From assembly GCA_026004735.1 (NCBI GenBank), contig BPJS01000001.1:1364001-1428000 (forward strand): a stretch of 64,000 bases of DNA, read 5' to 3'. Numbering within the stretch: the stretch's first letter is position 1; the number at the start of each line of letters is the position of its first letter. The translations under genes were made by a program, and so were the position numbers. The notes beneath the pieces were generated by a model. The model saw nothing but the letters and a program-made list of their open reading frames with translations, was not told the DNA's origin and ran no database searches. Of the stretch, positions 43,529-53,380 are shown piece after piece. The DNA comes from Isosphaeraceae bacterium. Lineage in GTDB: Bacteria; Planctomycetota; Planctomycetia; Isosphaerales; Isosphaeraceae.

Positions 43529-45409
43529 CTAACGATCGTCGGGGATGCGAAGCGGAACACCGACCGGCAGGTGGTTGGGATCGTCCACCAGGTCGTCGTT
43601 GAGTCGAAGCAGTTCGTCGGCCCGGCGCGAGTCGCCCAGTTCCTTCCGCGCGATGCTTCGGAGAGTTTCGTAAGGCTCGGTGACGTGAACGCGGATCCGG
43701 CGCACTCGATCGGAGGGCTCGTGCCGTGGGGTGCTGACACGCAGGGCCTGCTCGTCGCGGGGCGCGGTCCCCGATCGATGGCCGATTCCGTCGGAGACTG
43801 GCTCGACGGAATCAGCGCTTTCGGGGGTCGAGCGCGACCGCCGCGGCGGATCAATGTAGCGACGGTCGAGGCGTTCGACCGGGGGGATCATCAGCCGCGT
43901 TCCCACATACAGCTCGTCGATTCGCGGAACCAGATCCTGATTGGCCTTCCAGAGCGCGCGATAGAACCTCCCGGAACCGTAATAACGCCTGGCGATCGTC
44001 CAGAAGTTCTCGCCGCTACGAACGATATGGGTCACGCCGGCGATCGCTTGGGGCTCGATCGGCGGGCGTTCGAGCGCGGCGAAGAGATCGTCGGACGAGA
44101 TCTCCTGGAGGGATCCGTCCAGGTCATCGGGAAAGAGCAAGGGAGGCGAATCGTCCGGTTGGGCGATCCGGGATTCCGGCGATCCAGGAGAAAGAGGTGA
44201 TCTGGTCGGCCTAGGACGAGGATCAGCAGCCGGGATAAGTGGATCGATGGATTCGCCGTTGTCGGACCGGGCCAGCGGACTCGTTTCGGTGGCTGGCTGG
44301 CCGGGGGAATCGATCGGTGGGTCGCCGCTCGGGGCGAGCGATGGTGCTGGCGTCGCGCTGGTCGGATGGCCCGAAGAGAGCTCTTGCGGTTGCCGGTCCG
44401 CCGCCGACGGCCGCGAGGACACATCGGGGACCGGTTCGAGACTTGCCGGAACCTCGGGGGCGGCCACGGGCTGGGGTGTGGTCAACTCCTGCGCCGGCGG
44501 GGAGGACGGCTCATCGACCGAAAGCTCCTGGTTGGGCGGTTCCACGGGGAATACTTCGCTCGGGACGGCCGTGAGATCGGATTCGGGCGCAGACAACCCT
44601 GGGTCCAGAACCACGGCCGGAGCCGGGGATGCGGCGGCGTGGGCGTCCTCGACGGGGGCGGGATCGTCGACACGGAGGCCAGCAGGGGGATGGTTCGGGG
44701 AGGATGAAGCGGTTGTGGATGGCTCCGAGTCGGAATCAGGGAGGGGAGGGGGAAGATCGTCGAGTTCCAGAGATTGGGCGGTGAGAGGAACGGCAGCGGT
44801 CTCCGGGAGGCTCTGGGCGGGCATCGGGTCGGTTGAGAGGTGGGGAGGTGGAGGAGGTACGCTGGGCTCGTTGTCCAGGAGGCCCAGGCCAGGGTGGGTT
44901 TCGGGGGGTGGAGGGGGTGGGGGGAAATCCTGCGCATCGGCTTCGACCGGAATGGGCCGGGCGAGGTCCCCCGAAGCGGTTGGCGGACTGGCCGTTCCAG
45001 GATGAGGGCTCTCGGGAGCGGCGGCGATCGACAGCCGCGGAGGCTTGCCGGGTTCGGGTCGGCCAGTATGGCGCTGGGGTGTGGCGAGTTTGCTCAGGAA
45101 GACCCCTCCGAGCACGACCAGGGAAATTGAGCCGGCGACTTGTAGGCGCGCCGACCATGACAGGTCCTGCGCACGCTCGATTATGGGGAGGCCAGCGGTC
45201 CATAAGAACTGACCGGCCCGAGACAACCAGACGCCTTGCAACTGAAGCATGCGCAACAGGGCACTCAACGCCCGAAGGTAGCCCGGGGCAGCGGTCGCGG
45301 GATCGGCTCCGGTTGGCTCGGGAGCCGAGGGGGCCGGTTCCGGCGAACGAGCTTCGGTCAGCGCGTCGGATTCGTTCCGGGACGGGTCCCGTCCTTGGGC
45401 CTCTTCCAT
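43529..45409 (-). CDS. Membrane-anchored LysM protein overlapping rsmH
   Basis: A 626-residue protein. After an N-terminal acidic cytoplasmic part, one transmembrane helix lies near 93-113 (VAGSISLVVLGGVFLSKL). A long Pro/Ser-rich periplasmic linker runs to about 450. Two LysM domains follow: HIVRSGENFWTIARRYYGSG near 460 and RVHVTEPYETLRSIARKELG near 575, each followed by a typical N-x(n)-P-x(n)-G-x(n)-L-x-IP end. LysM binds peptidoglycan or chitin-like glycans. The start overlaps the end of rsmH by 52 bp. In many bacteria the gene after rsmH is ftsL, a single-span division protein. This protein may occupy that place, which is inference. Confidence 0.82.
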   Translation of the reverse strand: MEEAQGRDPSRNESDALTEARSPEPAPSAPEPTGADPATAAPGYLRALSALLRMLQLQGVWLSRAGQFLWTAGLPIIERAQDLSWSARLQVAGSISLVVLGGVFLSKLATPQRHTGRPEPGKPPRLSIAAAPESPHPGTASPPTASGDLARPIPVEADAQDFPPPPPPPETHPGLGLLDNEPSVPPPPPHLSTDPMPAQSLPETAAVPLTAQSLELDDLPPPLPDSDSEPSTTASSSPNHPPAGLRVDDPAPVEDAHAAASPAPAVVLDPGLSAPESDLTAVPSEVFPVEPPNQELSVDEPSSPPAQELTTPQPVAAPEVPASLEPVPDVSSRPSAADRQPQELSSGHPTSATPAPSLAPSGDPPIDSPGQPATETSPLARSDNGESIDPLIPAADPRPRPTRSPLSPGSPESRIAQPDDSPPLLFPDDLDGSLQEISSDDLFAALERPPIEPQAIAGVTHIVRSGENFWTIARRYYGSGRFYRALWKANQDLVPRIDELYVGTRLMIPPVERLDRRYIDPPRRSRSTPESADSVEPVSDGIGHRSGTAPRDEQALRVSTPRHEPSDRVRRIRVHVTEPYETLRSIARKELGDSRRADELLRLNDDLVDDPNHLPVGVPLRIPDDR

Positions 45410-46338
45410 CGTTCCGCCACCCTCAGTTTGGCGCTTCGAGAACGGGGGTTGGACTGAATCTCGGCCTCGCTGGCCGTGATCGGTTTACGGGTCAGGACAT
45501 TCAGTGCGGGCTGGTCGCGGAAGGCCTGCTTGACGCGACGGTCCTCCAGCGAGTGGAAGCTGATGATGGCGCCCCGTCCCCCCGGGGCCAGCCAGTCGGC
45601 CACATGTGCCAGAAAGCGATCCAAATGGGCTAGCTCGTCGTTGACGGCGATCCGAAGGGCCTGGAAGACCCGGGTGGCCGGATCGATCCTCGAACGCGGA
45701 CCGCGGACCGAGCGGCGCACGATCTCGGCCAGGCGGCCCGTTGTCTGGATCGGGCCGTCGTGCTCGCGGGACCAGACCAGAGCCCGAGCGATTCGGCGGG
45801 CGTAGCGCTCTTCTCCGAATTGGTAGAAGATGTCGGCTAACTGGCGCTCGTCCAGGGAATTGACCAGGTCGGCGGCGGTGTCAATCGGTTCGTCGGGGTC
45901 GAAGCGCATGTCGAGCAGGTCGTCTCGCGCGAAGCTAAACCCCCGGTCCGTCCAGGCCAGTTGGTCCGATGAAAATCCCAGGTCGAGCAGGATCCGGTCC
46001 GCCTGTTCGATCTGGCGTTTTTGGAGCTCGTCGCCGATCTGGCTGTAGGGTGCGTGGATGAGTTCAACCGGCAGATGAGCTAGACGGGCAGCGGCCAGGT
46101 CGAGCATCCGCGGATCGCGGTCCAGCGCCAGCACGCGACCGCCGGGGAGGACCATTGGGGCCAGTGCCGCGGTATGCCCGCCAGCGCCCACCGTGCCGTC
46201 GACGAGGATCATGCCGGCGGCCGGTGCCAGCCATTCCCGAACCGCGTCGAGCAGGACGGGTCGGTGAACCGACTCCAGGAGGGGGCGCTCCGGCACATTC
46301 GACACCGGCGGCGGCTCCTGCGCGAAGGGATAGGGCAT
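45358..46338 (-). CDS. rsmH: 16S rRNA (cytosine(1402)-N(4))-methyltransferase
   Basis: A 326-residue SAM-dependent enzyme with the full RsmH set: HRPVLLDAVREWLAP near 25, the SAM loop VDGTVGAGGHTAALAPMV, ILLDLGFSSDQLAW near 117, DERQLADIFYQFGEERYARR near 167, and the C-terminal ALRIAVNDELAHLDRFL and ISFHSLEDRRVKQAFR blocks. It methylates C1402 of 16S rRNA. In many genomes it sits in the dcw division cluster after mraZ. Here mraZ and the murein genes are absent and a glycosyltransferase gene precedes it. The LysM gene follows with an overlap. Confidence 0.94.
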   Translation of the reverse strand: MPYPFAQEPPPVSNVPERPLLESVHRPVLLDAVREWLAPAAGMILVDGTVGAGGHTAALAPMVLPGGRVLALDRDPRMLDLAAARLAHLPVELIHAPYSQIGDELQKRQIEQADRILLDLGFSSDQLAWTDRGFSFARDDLLDMRFDPDEPIDTAADLVNSLDERQLADIFYQFGEERYARRIARALVWSREHDGPIQTTGRLAEIVRRSVRGPRSRIDPATRVFQALRIAVNDELAHLDRFLAHVADWLAPGGRGAIISFHSLEDRRVKQAFRDQPALNVLTRKPITASEAEIQSNPRSRSAKLRVAERWKRPKDGTRPGTNPTR

Positions 46339-46389
46339 TTCGACGCGCGCCGCGCGCGCATCGGAACTGTAACGCCGGAACCGCGGGGG

Positions 46390-47562
46390 TCAAGGCGAAG
46401 CCGCGGGGTCGGGGAGCCCCAGTACGTCGGCCCAGAGGGATTCGTACGCGCGAACGGTTGCGTCCAGCGAGAACTGCTGCTCGACCCGGGAGCGGCCCAG
46501 AGCGCCGCGGCGGCGGCTGGCCTCGGGGTCGTCAAGGGCTGCGCGGACCGCTGCGGCCAGGAGATCGGGTCGGCGGGGTGGGACGAGCCAGCCGGTCTGG
46601 CCGTCGATCACCAGATCCTCGGTTCCTTCGACTCGGGTCGCAACGACCGGAAGCCGGGCCGCCATCGCCTCCATCACGACGTTCGGCATCCCTTCCCAGA
46701 GGGACGGAAGGACGAACAGATCGGCCAAGAGCATCAGAGACGGCACATCCGGTCGAAACCCGAGCGCACGCACGCGGCTGCCGGGGTGAGCGGCGAGCCA
46801 ACGGCTCAAGGTTTGGCGTTCAGGTCCGTCGCCGACGAGGAGCAGCGTCGCTTGCGGAAAGGCCTGGCGTACGGTGATCCAGGCCTCGAGCAGGTCGGAC
46901 AGCCCCTTTTGGACGTCGAGACGGCCGACAAACAGCACGATGGGGCCGGTGGGGTCGAGTCCAAGGCTCAATCGGTCGGCGGGCAGTGCGCGGTCGATGC
47001 GCTCGAGGTCGATTCCGTTGGGAATGACGGTCAGGCGGTCGGGGTCGAGTCGCGCGTGTCGGATCACGAAGCGGCGGACCCCTTCGGAGACGCAAACCGA
47101 GCCGCAGGCTCGCCGTTCGGTCAACTTGTCGAGCCAAAGGTGCCAGCGACGCTGATGTTCGGCGACCCGGAGACCACCGATCAGCCAGGGTCCGCCCCGG
47201 CGCGGGAGCGCAAGCCGGGTGGCGACGTTGGCATGAAAGAGAAAGGACTGGACCAGTTGGGGGGATTGCGCAGCAAGGGTTTTCCGAAGGGTAGCCAGGG
47301 CGGTTCGGGGACGGTTGCGTCGGAGGCCGAGGCACGCCGTGGGGATCGAGCTGGCACGGAGTTCAGCGGCGAGCGGCCCCTCGTCCATCAGACAGATGAC
47401 CGACGCGGCCCAACGCCGGCGATTGAGGTGGGTTGCGAGCTGCACCAGCGCGCGTTCGGCTCCGCCAACGTCTAGGTCGGTGATGACCAATGAGATCGGG
47501 ATCGGCCGGTCGGGCCAGCGTGGCAGGCGGGGAGCGGCGCGGCGAGCGTCGAGCGATTCCAT
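46390..47562 (-). CDS. GT4-family glycosyltransferase
   Basis: A 390-residue GT-B enzyme. The N-terminal domain starts PISLVITDLDVGGAERALVQ; the donor domain has VIPNGIDLERIDRAL near 220, VLFVGRLDVQKGLSDLLEA near 250, and the E-x7-E-like LPSLWEGMPNVVMEAMA near 315. GGAERAL is typical of exopolysaccharide glycosyltransferases. It sits 51 bp upstream of rsmH on the same strand and is divergent from queA. The acceptor is unknown. Confidence 0.87.
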   Translation of the reverse strand: MESLDARRAAPRLPRWPDRPIPISLVITDLDVGGAERALVQLATHLNRRRWAASVICLMDEGPLAAELRASSIPTACLGLRRNRPRTALATLRKTLAAQSPQLVQSFLFHANVATRLALPRRGGPWLIGGLRVAEHQRRWHLWLDKLTERRACGSVCVSEGVRRFVIRHARLDPDRLTVIPNGIDLERIDRALPADRLSLGLDPTGPIVLFVGRLDVQKGLSDLLEAWITVRQAFPQATLLLVGDGPERQTLSRWLAAHPGSRVRALGFRPDVPSLMLLADLFVLPSLWEGMPNVVMEAMAARLPVVATRVEGTEDLVIDGQTGWLVPPRRPDLLAAAVRAALDDPEASRRRGALGRSRVEQQFSLDATVRAYESLWADVLGLPDPAASP

Positions 47563-47669
47563 GCCGGAAATGATGCTGGGTTAAGGGGCGATCGAGGCGG
47601 CCGTCGGCGTGATTGGACGGCCAGCGTGGGTGTATAGTGAACGATTGGCCAACACGGAGCGAGCCGCCA

Positions 47670-48713
47670 GTGGACATCAGCGAGCTGGACTACGAATTGC
47701 CTCCCGAGCGGATTGCGCAGCGACCGGCCGAGCCACGGGATGCCTCACGGCTCATGGTGGTGCGACCACGGCGGGGGCGGTGGGAGCACCGAATTTTCCG
47801 TGATCTGCCGGCATTTTTGAGGCCGGGCGATGCGCTGGTCCGGAACGTCTCGCGGGTCGTCCCCGCCCGGTTAGTCGGCGAGCGAGAGGCCACCGGGGGG
47901 CGTTGGGAGGGGTTGTTTTTGCGAGTCGTGGACGCCGGGGTCTGGGAAGTCTTGGCGACGACGCGCGGAAAGCCGCGGATTGGCGAATGGGTCCGGGTTG
48001 GGCAGGGGTTACGGCTCGAATTGATCGAACGGCGCGAGGGTGGGCGGTGGTTCGTCCGGCCCGAGTCGGCCCAACCGGCTAGCGAGCTATTGGACGCACA
48101 CGGCCAGGTTCCGATTCCCCCCTATATACGCCGCGGCGTGGCCGGGCCGGATGATCGCGAGCACTACCAGACGGTCTACGCCCGCCAGCCCGGCTCGGTG
48201 GCAGCACCCACGGCCGGGCTTCACTTCACCTCCGAACTGATTGAGCGCATCGCTCGGCTGGGCGTATCGATCGTGGACGTGACGCTGCACGTCGGGATGG
48301 GCACGTTCCGACCGATCGAGGCGAGCCGCGTCGAGGACCACGTGATGCATGCGGAGTGGGCGGAGTTGAACCCGGAGGCAGCGCAGCGGCTCAACGCGGC
48401 ACGGGCCGATGGCGGGCGGATCATCGCCGTCGGGACGACCTCGGTGCGTACGTTAGAGGAATCGGCGCGGCGTGGCGGCGGAACGATCGTGGCCTGGTCC
48501 GGCGAAACCAATCTCTACATCAGGCCCGGCCACGTCTTTAAGGGTCTTGACGGGATGATCACGAATTTTCATCTGCCGCGGTCGAGCCTGCTGGCTCTGG
48601 TTGCGGCGCGGGTCGGTCTTGCACTACTCAAGGCGGCGTACGCAGAAGCGATTGCCCAGAATTACCGGTTTTACAGCTACGGCGACGCGATGCTCGTCCT
48701 CGATGACGAGTGA
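47670..48713 (+). CDS. queA: S-adenosylmethionine:tRNA ribosyltransferase-isomerase
   Basis: The GTG at 47670 (GGAGCGAG upstream) gives 347 residues, the family length; an ATG at 47613 would add 19 residues that do not match. The protein starts VDISELDYELPPERIAQRPA and has RDASRLMVV, FLRPGDALVRNVSRVVPARL, IPPYIRRGVAGPDDREHYQT near 150, SVAAPTAGLHFT near 180 and the C-terminal NFHLPRSSLLALVAA, all QueA hallmarks. It transfers the ribosyl part of SAM to 7-aminomethyl-7-deazaguanine in tRNA to make epoxyqueuosine. No other queuosine gene is adjacent. A TATAGT box at 47633-47638 may be its -10 element. Confidence 0.95.
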   Translation: MDISELDYELPPERIAQRPAEPRDASRLMVVRPRRGRWEHRIFRDLPAFLRPGDALVRNVSRVVPARLVGEREATGGRWEGLFLRVVDAGVWEVLATTRGKPRIGEWVRVGQGLRLELIERREGGRWFVRPESAQPASELLDAHGQVPIPPYIRRGVAGPDDREHYQTVYARQPGSVAAPTAGLHFTSELIERIARLGVSIVDVTLHVGMGTFRPIEASRVEDHVMHAEWAELNPEAAQRLNAARADGGRIIAVGTTSVRTLEESARRGGGTIVAWSGETNLYIRPGHVFKGLDGMITNFHLPRSSLLALVAARVGLALLKAAYAEAIAQNYRFYSYGDAMLVLDDE

Positions 48714-48778
48714 CGCGGGCCGCGCGGCCGGTGTATGCTGCGGTAACCGCTTGACTTGGAATTGGGAGGCCGCCGGGA

Positions 48779-49396
48779 ATGGCGTCGACTTCGACCGAGC
48801 GTGTTCTGGTTGTGCCGGCGGTGCGATTGGATGAGCTGGGAAGATTTCAGGGGTTTTCGCGGGAATCGGAGCGGTATCTGGCGGAGCTGCTGGCCGAGGG
48901 GGTCGGGGCATTCCGGCCGCGGTCCGAGGTCGAGGACGATCCGACGCTCAAGCAGATGATCCCCTATGTGGCCTTCCGCTGCCGGGATCGCCTTTTCTGT
49001 TACACGCGAGGCGGGGGGCAGGGCGAAACGCGGCTGCATCGGCTGCGGTCGCTAGGTGTTGGGGGCCATGTCGCGGAGGAGGACGCCTCAGGTGGCGCGA
49101 CGCTGGCGGCCTTCGAGGAAGCGCTACGCCGGGAGTTGAGCGAGGAAGTCGAGGTCCGCTCGCCGGGGCGTCTGAGGCGAGTTGGATTGATCAACGACGA
49201 CGCGACGGCCGTCGGCCGGGTTCATCTGGGGGTCGCCTACGTCTACGAGTTGGAAAGCCCCCAGGTCCGGCCACGGGAAGACGGGCTGGCCGATGCTGGC
49301 TTCGTCCCGCTCGGCACTGTCATCGCGCTGCGCGACGAGTTCGAGAGCTGGTCGCAGATTTTTCTGGATGGGTTTTTGGCCGCGGGAGGTCGTTGA
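48779..49396 (+). CDS. NUDIX-fold predicted phosphoesterase
   Basis: A 205-residue protein; the ATG follows GGGAGGCCGCCGG. Residues about 65-195 form a NUDIX domain (LHRLRSLGVGGHVAEED, then EEALRRELSEEV near 120). The Nudix box G-x5-E-x(n)-R-E-x-x-E-E is present with an enlarged loop. The N-terminal part (VVPAVRLDELGRFQGFSRES) is typical of a group annotated as NUDIX-family phosphoesterases. The substrate is unknown. It lies between queA and the LRR gene on the same strand. Confidence 0.8.
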   Translation: MASTSTERVLVVPAVRLDELGRFQGFSRESERYLAELLAEGVGAFRPRSEVEDDPTLKQMIPYVAFRCRDRLFCYTRGGGQGETRLHRLRSLGVGGHVAEEDASGGATLAAFEEALRRELSEEVEVRSPGRLRRVGLINDDATAVGRVHLGVAYVYELESPQVRPREDGLADAGFVPLGTVIALRDEFESWSQIFLDGFLAAGGR

Positions 49397-49466
49397 CCGG
49401 CGTTCATCTAGGCCGTTAATTGGATTCCCGAAGACCAATGTGGGGAATGGGAGGCGGGAGACGTCG

Positions 49467-50297
49467 ATGGCCAAGCGAGCAAGGCGCTGGGTGGTTGGCA
49501 TCGTTCTCGGAGCCGGGTTGGTCTCGGCGGCGCACGCCCAGGACCGTCCGATCCCGGACGAGGCGCTGGAGTCGGCGGTTCGGGCCGCCCTGAAGGTCCA
49601 ACCGGAAGAGGGCCTCGACGCCGAGAAGCTCAAGAATTTGTACGTCCTGGAGGCGGCCGGCAAGGGGATCAGAGATCTGGCCGGCTTGGAGAAGTGCCCC
49701 AATCTGGCCTTGCTGAACCTGGCGAACAATCAGATCGAATCGCTGGAACCTCTGAAGAATCTGGTCAATCTGCAATCGCTGGATGTGTCGTCGAATCGTA
49801 TCCGCGATGTCGGACCCCTGGAACGGCTGGTCAAGCTTCAGTATCTGAATCTGGAGGAAAATCAGATCGGTTCGATCGAGCCGCTCAAAGGGCTGACGGC
49901 GATGGCAGCGCTAGCGATCTCCGGCAATCAGGTGGCGGATCTGAGGCCGATCATCGGCATGAAGAAGCTGGCGTCGCTTTACGCTGCGCGGAATCGGATT
50001 AGCGATCTCGGGCCTCTGGCCGAGGTGCCGCGGGTCTCGACCGTCGACTTGAGCGACAATCCGGTCAGCGATCTGGGGCCCCTGCGGGCCTTGACGGACG
50101 TCAGCTTGCTGATGCTGGAACGGACCCAGGTAGAGGACTTGACGGCTCTGGTTGAGTGGGTGGAGGCCGACGCCCGGGGATCCAAGCGGTTCGCGCCGTT
50201 CTTGCGATTGTACCTGAAGGGCAGCCCGCTCTCGGAAACGGCCCGGACCGAGCAGCTCGCGGCCTTGAGGGCGGTTGGGGTGCGGGTGGATTTTTGA
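49467..50297 (+). CDS. Exported leucine-rich-repeat protein (internalin-like repeats)
   Basis: The ATG at 49467 (GGGAG upstream) opens a signal peptide (RARRWVVGIVLGAGLVSAAHA with cleavage after AHA), giving 276 residues. The rest is a chain of 22-residue leucine-rich repeats of the LxxLxxLxLxxNxIxDLxPL type, e.g. LALLNLANNQIESLEPLKNL near 80 and LQYLNLEENQIGSIEPLKGL near 125, with about seven repeats. It ends in a short alpha/beta cap. It is a periplasmic or surface binding protein; the partner is unknown. The larger frame upstream overlaps the NUDIX gene and is not coding. Confidence 0.85.
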   Translation: MAKRARRWVVGIVLGAGLVSAAHAQDRPIPDEALESAVRAALKVQPEEGLDAEKLKNLYVLEAAGKGIRDLAGLEKCPNLALLNLANNQIESLEPLKNLVNLQSLDVSSNRIRDVGPLERLVKLQYLNLEENQIGSIEPLKGLTAMAALAISGNQVADLRPIIGMKKLASLYAARNRISDLGPLAEVPRVSTVDLSDNPVSDLGPLRALTDVSLLMLERTQVEDLTALVEWVEADARGSKRFAPFLRLYLKGSPLSETARTEQLAALRAVGVRVDF

Positions 50298-50317
50298 CGC
50301 AAACCGACTACCGATTG

Positions 50318-50340
50318 AGGTCTCCGCCCAAGAGAGACCT
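50318..50340 (+). other. Hairpin after the LRR gene
   Basis: AGGTCTC (50318-50324) and GAGACCT (50334-50340) form a perfect 7-bp stem with a 9-base loop shortly after the LRR stop. There is no T-tract, so a Rho-independent terminator is not certain. Confidence 0.3.
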
Positions 50341-50443
50341 TCGTGACCCCGAATCGGTGCGCGATACCACAGGAAGAGCGGCCGGGAGTATGTTGTTGCC
50401 GGGAGCGAGGGCGGTTGGAATTCCCAAAGCGAGCCGTTTGACG

Positions 50444-50449
50444 TAAAAT
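50444..50449 (+). promoter_or_regulatory. Candidate -10 box of the tRNA-Leu gene
   Basis: TAAAAT at 50444-50449 ends 12 bp before the first base of tRNA-Leu. A weak -35 candidate (TTCCCA, 50421-50426) is 17 bp upstream. Confidence 0.35.
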
Positions 50450-50461
50450 CGAGCTTGATAA

Positions 50462-50546
50462 GCCGAAGTGGCGGAATTGGCAGACGCGCCGGACTCAAAA
50501 TCCGGTGCCCCTTAAAGGCGTGTGGGTTCGAGTCCCACCTTCGGCA
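50462..50546 (+). tRNA. tRNA-Leu (anticodon CAA)
   Basis: The 85-nt sequence folds into a class II cloverleaf. The acceptor stem GCCGAAG pairs with CTTCGGC, with discriminator A. The anticodon stem CCGGA/TCCGG holds the loop CTCAAAA with anticodon CAA at 50496-50498, which reads UUG. A long variable arm (GTGCCCCTTAAAGGC region) and the T arm GTGGG-TTCGAGT-CCCAC complete it. CCA is not encoded. It lies between the LRR gene and clpX, 35 bp before the convergent clpX stop. Confidence 0.96.
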
Positions 50547-50581
50547 GTATCCGGCTGGTGTGGGGCAGTGACGGGACGGTT

Positions 50582-51898
50582 TCAGACGGCCTGAGCAGAA
50601 GAGCTGGACGCGGCTGGTCCGGCGACGGGCTGAGGCAGGCTGCGGACCATGTCCTCGGTGATGACGTAGGTCTGACCAGGCTGGCGCTCGGGAAGCTCGA
50701 ACATGATGTCCAGCATGAGCTGTTCCATGATCGAGCGGAGGGCGCGGGCGCCGGTGCCGCGGGCCTTGGCGCGGCGGGCGATTTCACGAATTGCCTCGGG
50801 AGTGAACTCGAGCCGGGCGCCGTCGAGGTGGAAAAGCACCTGGTACTGTTTGGTCAGGGCATTACGCGGCTCGCTGAGGATGCGGGAGAGATCCTCGACG
50901 GAGAGTTGATTGAGGGTCGCAATGATCGGCAGCCGGCCGATCAATTCCGGAATCATGCCGAAGCGTTCGAGGTCTTCGGGCTGGACCTGAGCGATCAGGG
51001 CGTCGCGTTCTCGTTCTTTATCCGGGCTTTCCGGTTCGCGGCCGAAGCCAATCATCTTGCGACCGAGGCGGCGCGCGATGATTTCGTCGAGACCGACGAA
51101 GGTTCCACCGCAAATGAACAGGATATTGGTGGTATCGACCTGGAGGTATTGCTGCTCAGGGTGTTTGCGGCCGCCCTGAGGGGGGACGTTGGCGATGGTC
51201 CCCTCGAGCAGTTTGAGCAGGGCTTGCTGAACACCTTCGCCGGAGACGTCGCGGGTGATCGAGACGTTTTGACTGGTTTTGCCGATTTTGTCGATTTCGT
51301 CGATGTAGATGATTCCGCGTTCGGCCAGGGGGATGTTGTAGTTGGCGGCGGAGACGAGTTTGAGAATCAGGTTTTCGACGTCTTCGCCGACATAGCCGGC
51401 CTCGGTCAAGGTCGTGGCATCGCCGATGGCGAAGGGGACGTGAAGCCTACGGGCGAGGCTTTCGGCCAGCGCCGTTTTGCCGCAGCCGGTTGGACCGATC
51501 AGCAGGACGTTGCTCTTGGCGACCTCGACGTTTTTGAGCGATTCGTCCTCGATCGGCGGAGCCAGGACGCGTTTGTAATGATTGACGACGGCGACGGCCA
51601 GGGTCCGTTTGACGCGATCCTGGCCGATGATGTACTGGTCGAGGTGTTCGACGAGTTCGCGCGGGGTTGGGAGCCGCTCCAGTCCGTCGATGCGGCGGTT
51701 GTGTTGCTGGAAGATCTTGGCGCAGGTATCGACGCAGCTCATGCAGATATGAGAGCGTTCGGTCTTGTGGCCAGGTTGGATCAGGGCGGAGCCCTCGATC
51801 ATGGGGCCGGCTTCGGTGGTGGGGCGACCGCAGTAGTCGCAGCGGGTGGGAGCTGATTCGGGGGGGGTGGGAGAGGAGTGGGAGTCAGCCACGAGCAA
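50582..51898 (-). CDS. clpX: ClpX, ATPase subunit of the ClpXP protease
   Basis: A 438-residue AAA+ unfoldase. The N-terminal zinc-binding domain has CDYCG and CMSC with spacing of ClpX type (Cys pairs near 20 and 52). Walker A is [12 protein letters not shown] near 134, Walker [12 protein letters not shown] near 196, the pore loop GYVGEDVE near 165, and [10 protein letters not shown] near 285 lies in the substrate loop region. The C-terminal small domain ends near [15 protein letters not shown]. ClpX unfolds tagged proteins and feeds ClpP. clpP is not adjacent here. The tail after the small domain is alanine/serine-rich. Confidence 0.96.
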   Translation of the reverse strand: MLVADSHSSPTPPESAPTRCDYCGRPTTEAGPMIEGSALIQPGHKTERSHICMSCVDTCAKIFQQHNRRIDGLERLPTPRELVEHLDQYIIGQDRVKRTLAVAVVNHYKRVLAPPIEDESLKNVEVAKSNVLLIGPTGCGKTALAESLARRLHVPFAIGDATTLTEAGYVGEDVENLILKLVSAANYNIPLAERGIIYIDEIDKIGKTSQNVSITRDVSGEGVQQALLKLLEGTIANVPPQGGRKHPEQQYLQVDTTNILFICGGTFVGLDEIIARRLGRKMIGFGREPESPDKERERDALIAQVQPEDLERFGMIPELIGRLPIIATLNQLSVEDLSRILSEPRNALTKQYQVLFHLDGARLEFTPEAIREIARRAKARGTGARALRSIMEQLMLDIMFELPERQPGQTYVITEDMVRSLPQPVAGPAASSSSAQAV

Positions 51899-51998
51899 GA
51901 ACGTCTCCAGGACGCCGGTCGATCGGCAGGGGATGACGGTAGGCCCGACGCCGGTGACGGCGGGCGATCGGGTATCCAGAATAGGAGCCGGCTGGCGG

Positions 51999-53210
51999 TC
52001 AGGGCAACGCCCCGCGGGGCCAGGGCGGTCCGGTTGGGGTCGAGCCTGGCGGAGCTTGAGCCGAGGGGGCCGGACGGAGCTGCCGCTGGTCGAGCCAGTC
52101 GATCAGATCGGGGAAGATCTCCCGGGGAGCATGGCGGGACCAGACCAGGTCGCAATGGCCGTAGTCGTCGACGTGACCGTGGATGCGACCGTAGCGGAGG
52201 AGGGTTTTGTCGGGGCTGGAGACGGCGTTGAAGGTCAGGTAGGTGGAGGGAATGTCGGACATGACGTCGCCCTCGCCGGCGATCATGAGCAGCGGGGTGG
52301 TCACCCGTGGCAGCAGCTCGACGTAGTCGATGGTGCGATCGGCCGACAGGAAGCGGCCGATTTCGAGGTAAGGGTCCAGTTGCTGGAGAGCGCCTCGGCC
52401 TGGGTTCTCGAGCGTGTAGCCGTAGAACCGATCGACGGTCGCCTTATCGACGTTGGCGGCCGTGTAATAGAACCGATCGACCTTTTCCAGCCCGGGCGGC
52501 CGGGCAATCATCATCGGGCGGGCAATTCGGCCGGTGCTGACGACGCGGAGCATGCCCCGCAGAGCGCGGTTGGCGCGGAGCATCTGTGTCTGGGGATATG
52601 TGTACTGTTGTATCGTCGCTCCCATGCCGACGAAGTTGGCGATCCGCCAGGCGTCGGGCTGGGTCTCGAGGAAGCCGAACATGAGCATGCCGCCCAGACT
52701 GTGTCCGACCCAGTTGACGCGCTGGTGGCCGGTGTGCTGCTCGACGTAGCGGAGGATGGCGGGGACGTCGTAGCGGATTTCGTCGTCGACGGTCCAGTTC
52801 CCGTCGCCCAATTCGAGCAAGGGGGTTTCGCGGAGCAGGCGTTGATTGATCCAGCCAACGGGTCCGAGGCGTCGGCTGGCTCCGGAGCCGCGCATATCGG
52901 GGATGAAGACGTGATAGCCGCGTGCGGCGAGCTGTTGGGCCAAGTGGTTATCGGTGATTGTCCAGAAGGTACCGTTGAGCCCAAGCCCGTGGCAGAGCAC
53001 AACGGGCATTTTGGAGGGATCGGGCTGGGCGGGCTGGATGTGGCGAATGCCGAGCCGCCAGCCGTCGGCCGTGAGGACGAAGCCTTCGCGACAGGGGCGA
53101 TGGAGAGGATCGGGCGCGTAGCGTCGGATCGTGGCGCAACCGGACCACGGAGTCAGCGCGACGACCAGGGCGAGCAGCCTCGGCACGATTCGACGAGGGT
53201 GACGCAGCAT
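51999..53210 (-). CDS. Lipoprotein alpha/beta hydrolase
   Basis: I prefer the ATG at 53210 (GGAAGG upstream) to the GTG at 53234. The N-terminus has a signal peptide ending in a lipobox-like TPWSGC, so the mature protein is probably attached to a lipid. Of the 403 residues, [10 protein letters not shown] near 78 is the oxyanion-hole region and [14 protein letters not shown] near 165 holds the GxSxG nucleophile Ser. [10 protein letters not shown] near 315 and the late GHCDLVW give Asp and His. This is a serine hydrolase of the esterase/lipase type on the periplasmic side. The C-terminus is Pro-rich. The nearest same-strand gene upstream is the DUF1854 gene, 171 bp away. Confidence 0.83.
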   Translation of the reverse strand: MLRHPRRIVPRLLALVVALTPWSGCATIRRYAPDPLHRPCREGFVLTADGWRLGIRHIQPAQPDPSKMPVVLCHGLGLNGTFWTITDNHLAQQLAARGYHVFIPDMRGSGASRRLGPVGWINQRLLRETPLLELGDGNWTVDDEIRYDVPAILRYVEQHTGHQRVNWVGHSLGGMLMFGFLETQPDAWRIANFVGMGATIQQYTYPQTQMLRANRALRGMLRVVSTGRIARPMMIARPPGLEKVDRFYYTAANVDKATVDRFYGYTLENPGRGALQQLDPYLEIGRFLSADRTIDYVELLPRVTTPLLMIAGEGDVMSDIPSTYLTFNAVSSPDKTLLRYGRIHGHVDDYGHCDLVWSRHAPREIFPDLIDWLDQRQLRPAPSAQAPPGSTPTGPPWPRGALP

Positions 53211-53380
53211 GGTCGACGTAACCTTCCGTGGCACGCCGTGGTTGCTTCCTGCCGGGGAACTGGACGCCGTCGCGGTTCGACGACGGTCGGCGCGCGGCTC
53301 TTTCGTTGACGAGGAGACGCCGCCGCGGTGGTTTACACGAGAATCGGCGGTAGGGGAATGCCAGTTCGTAGGGTGGCGCG

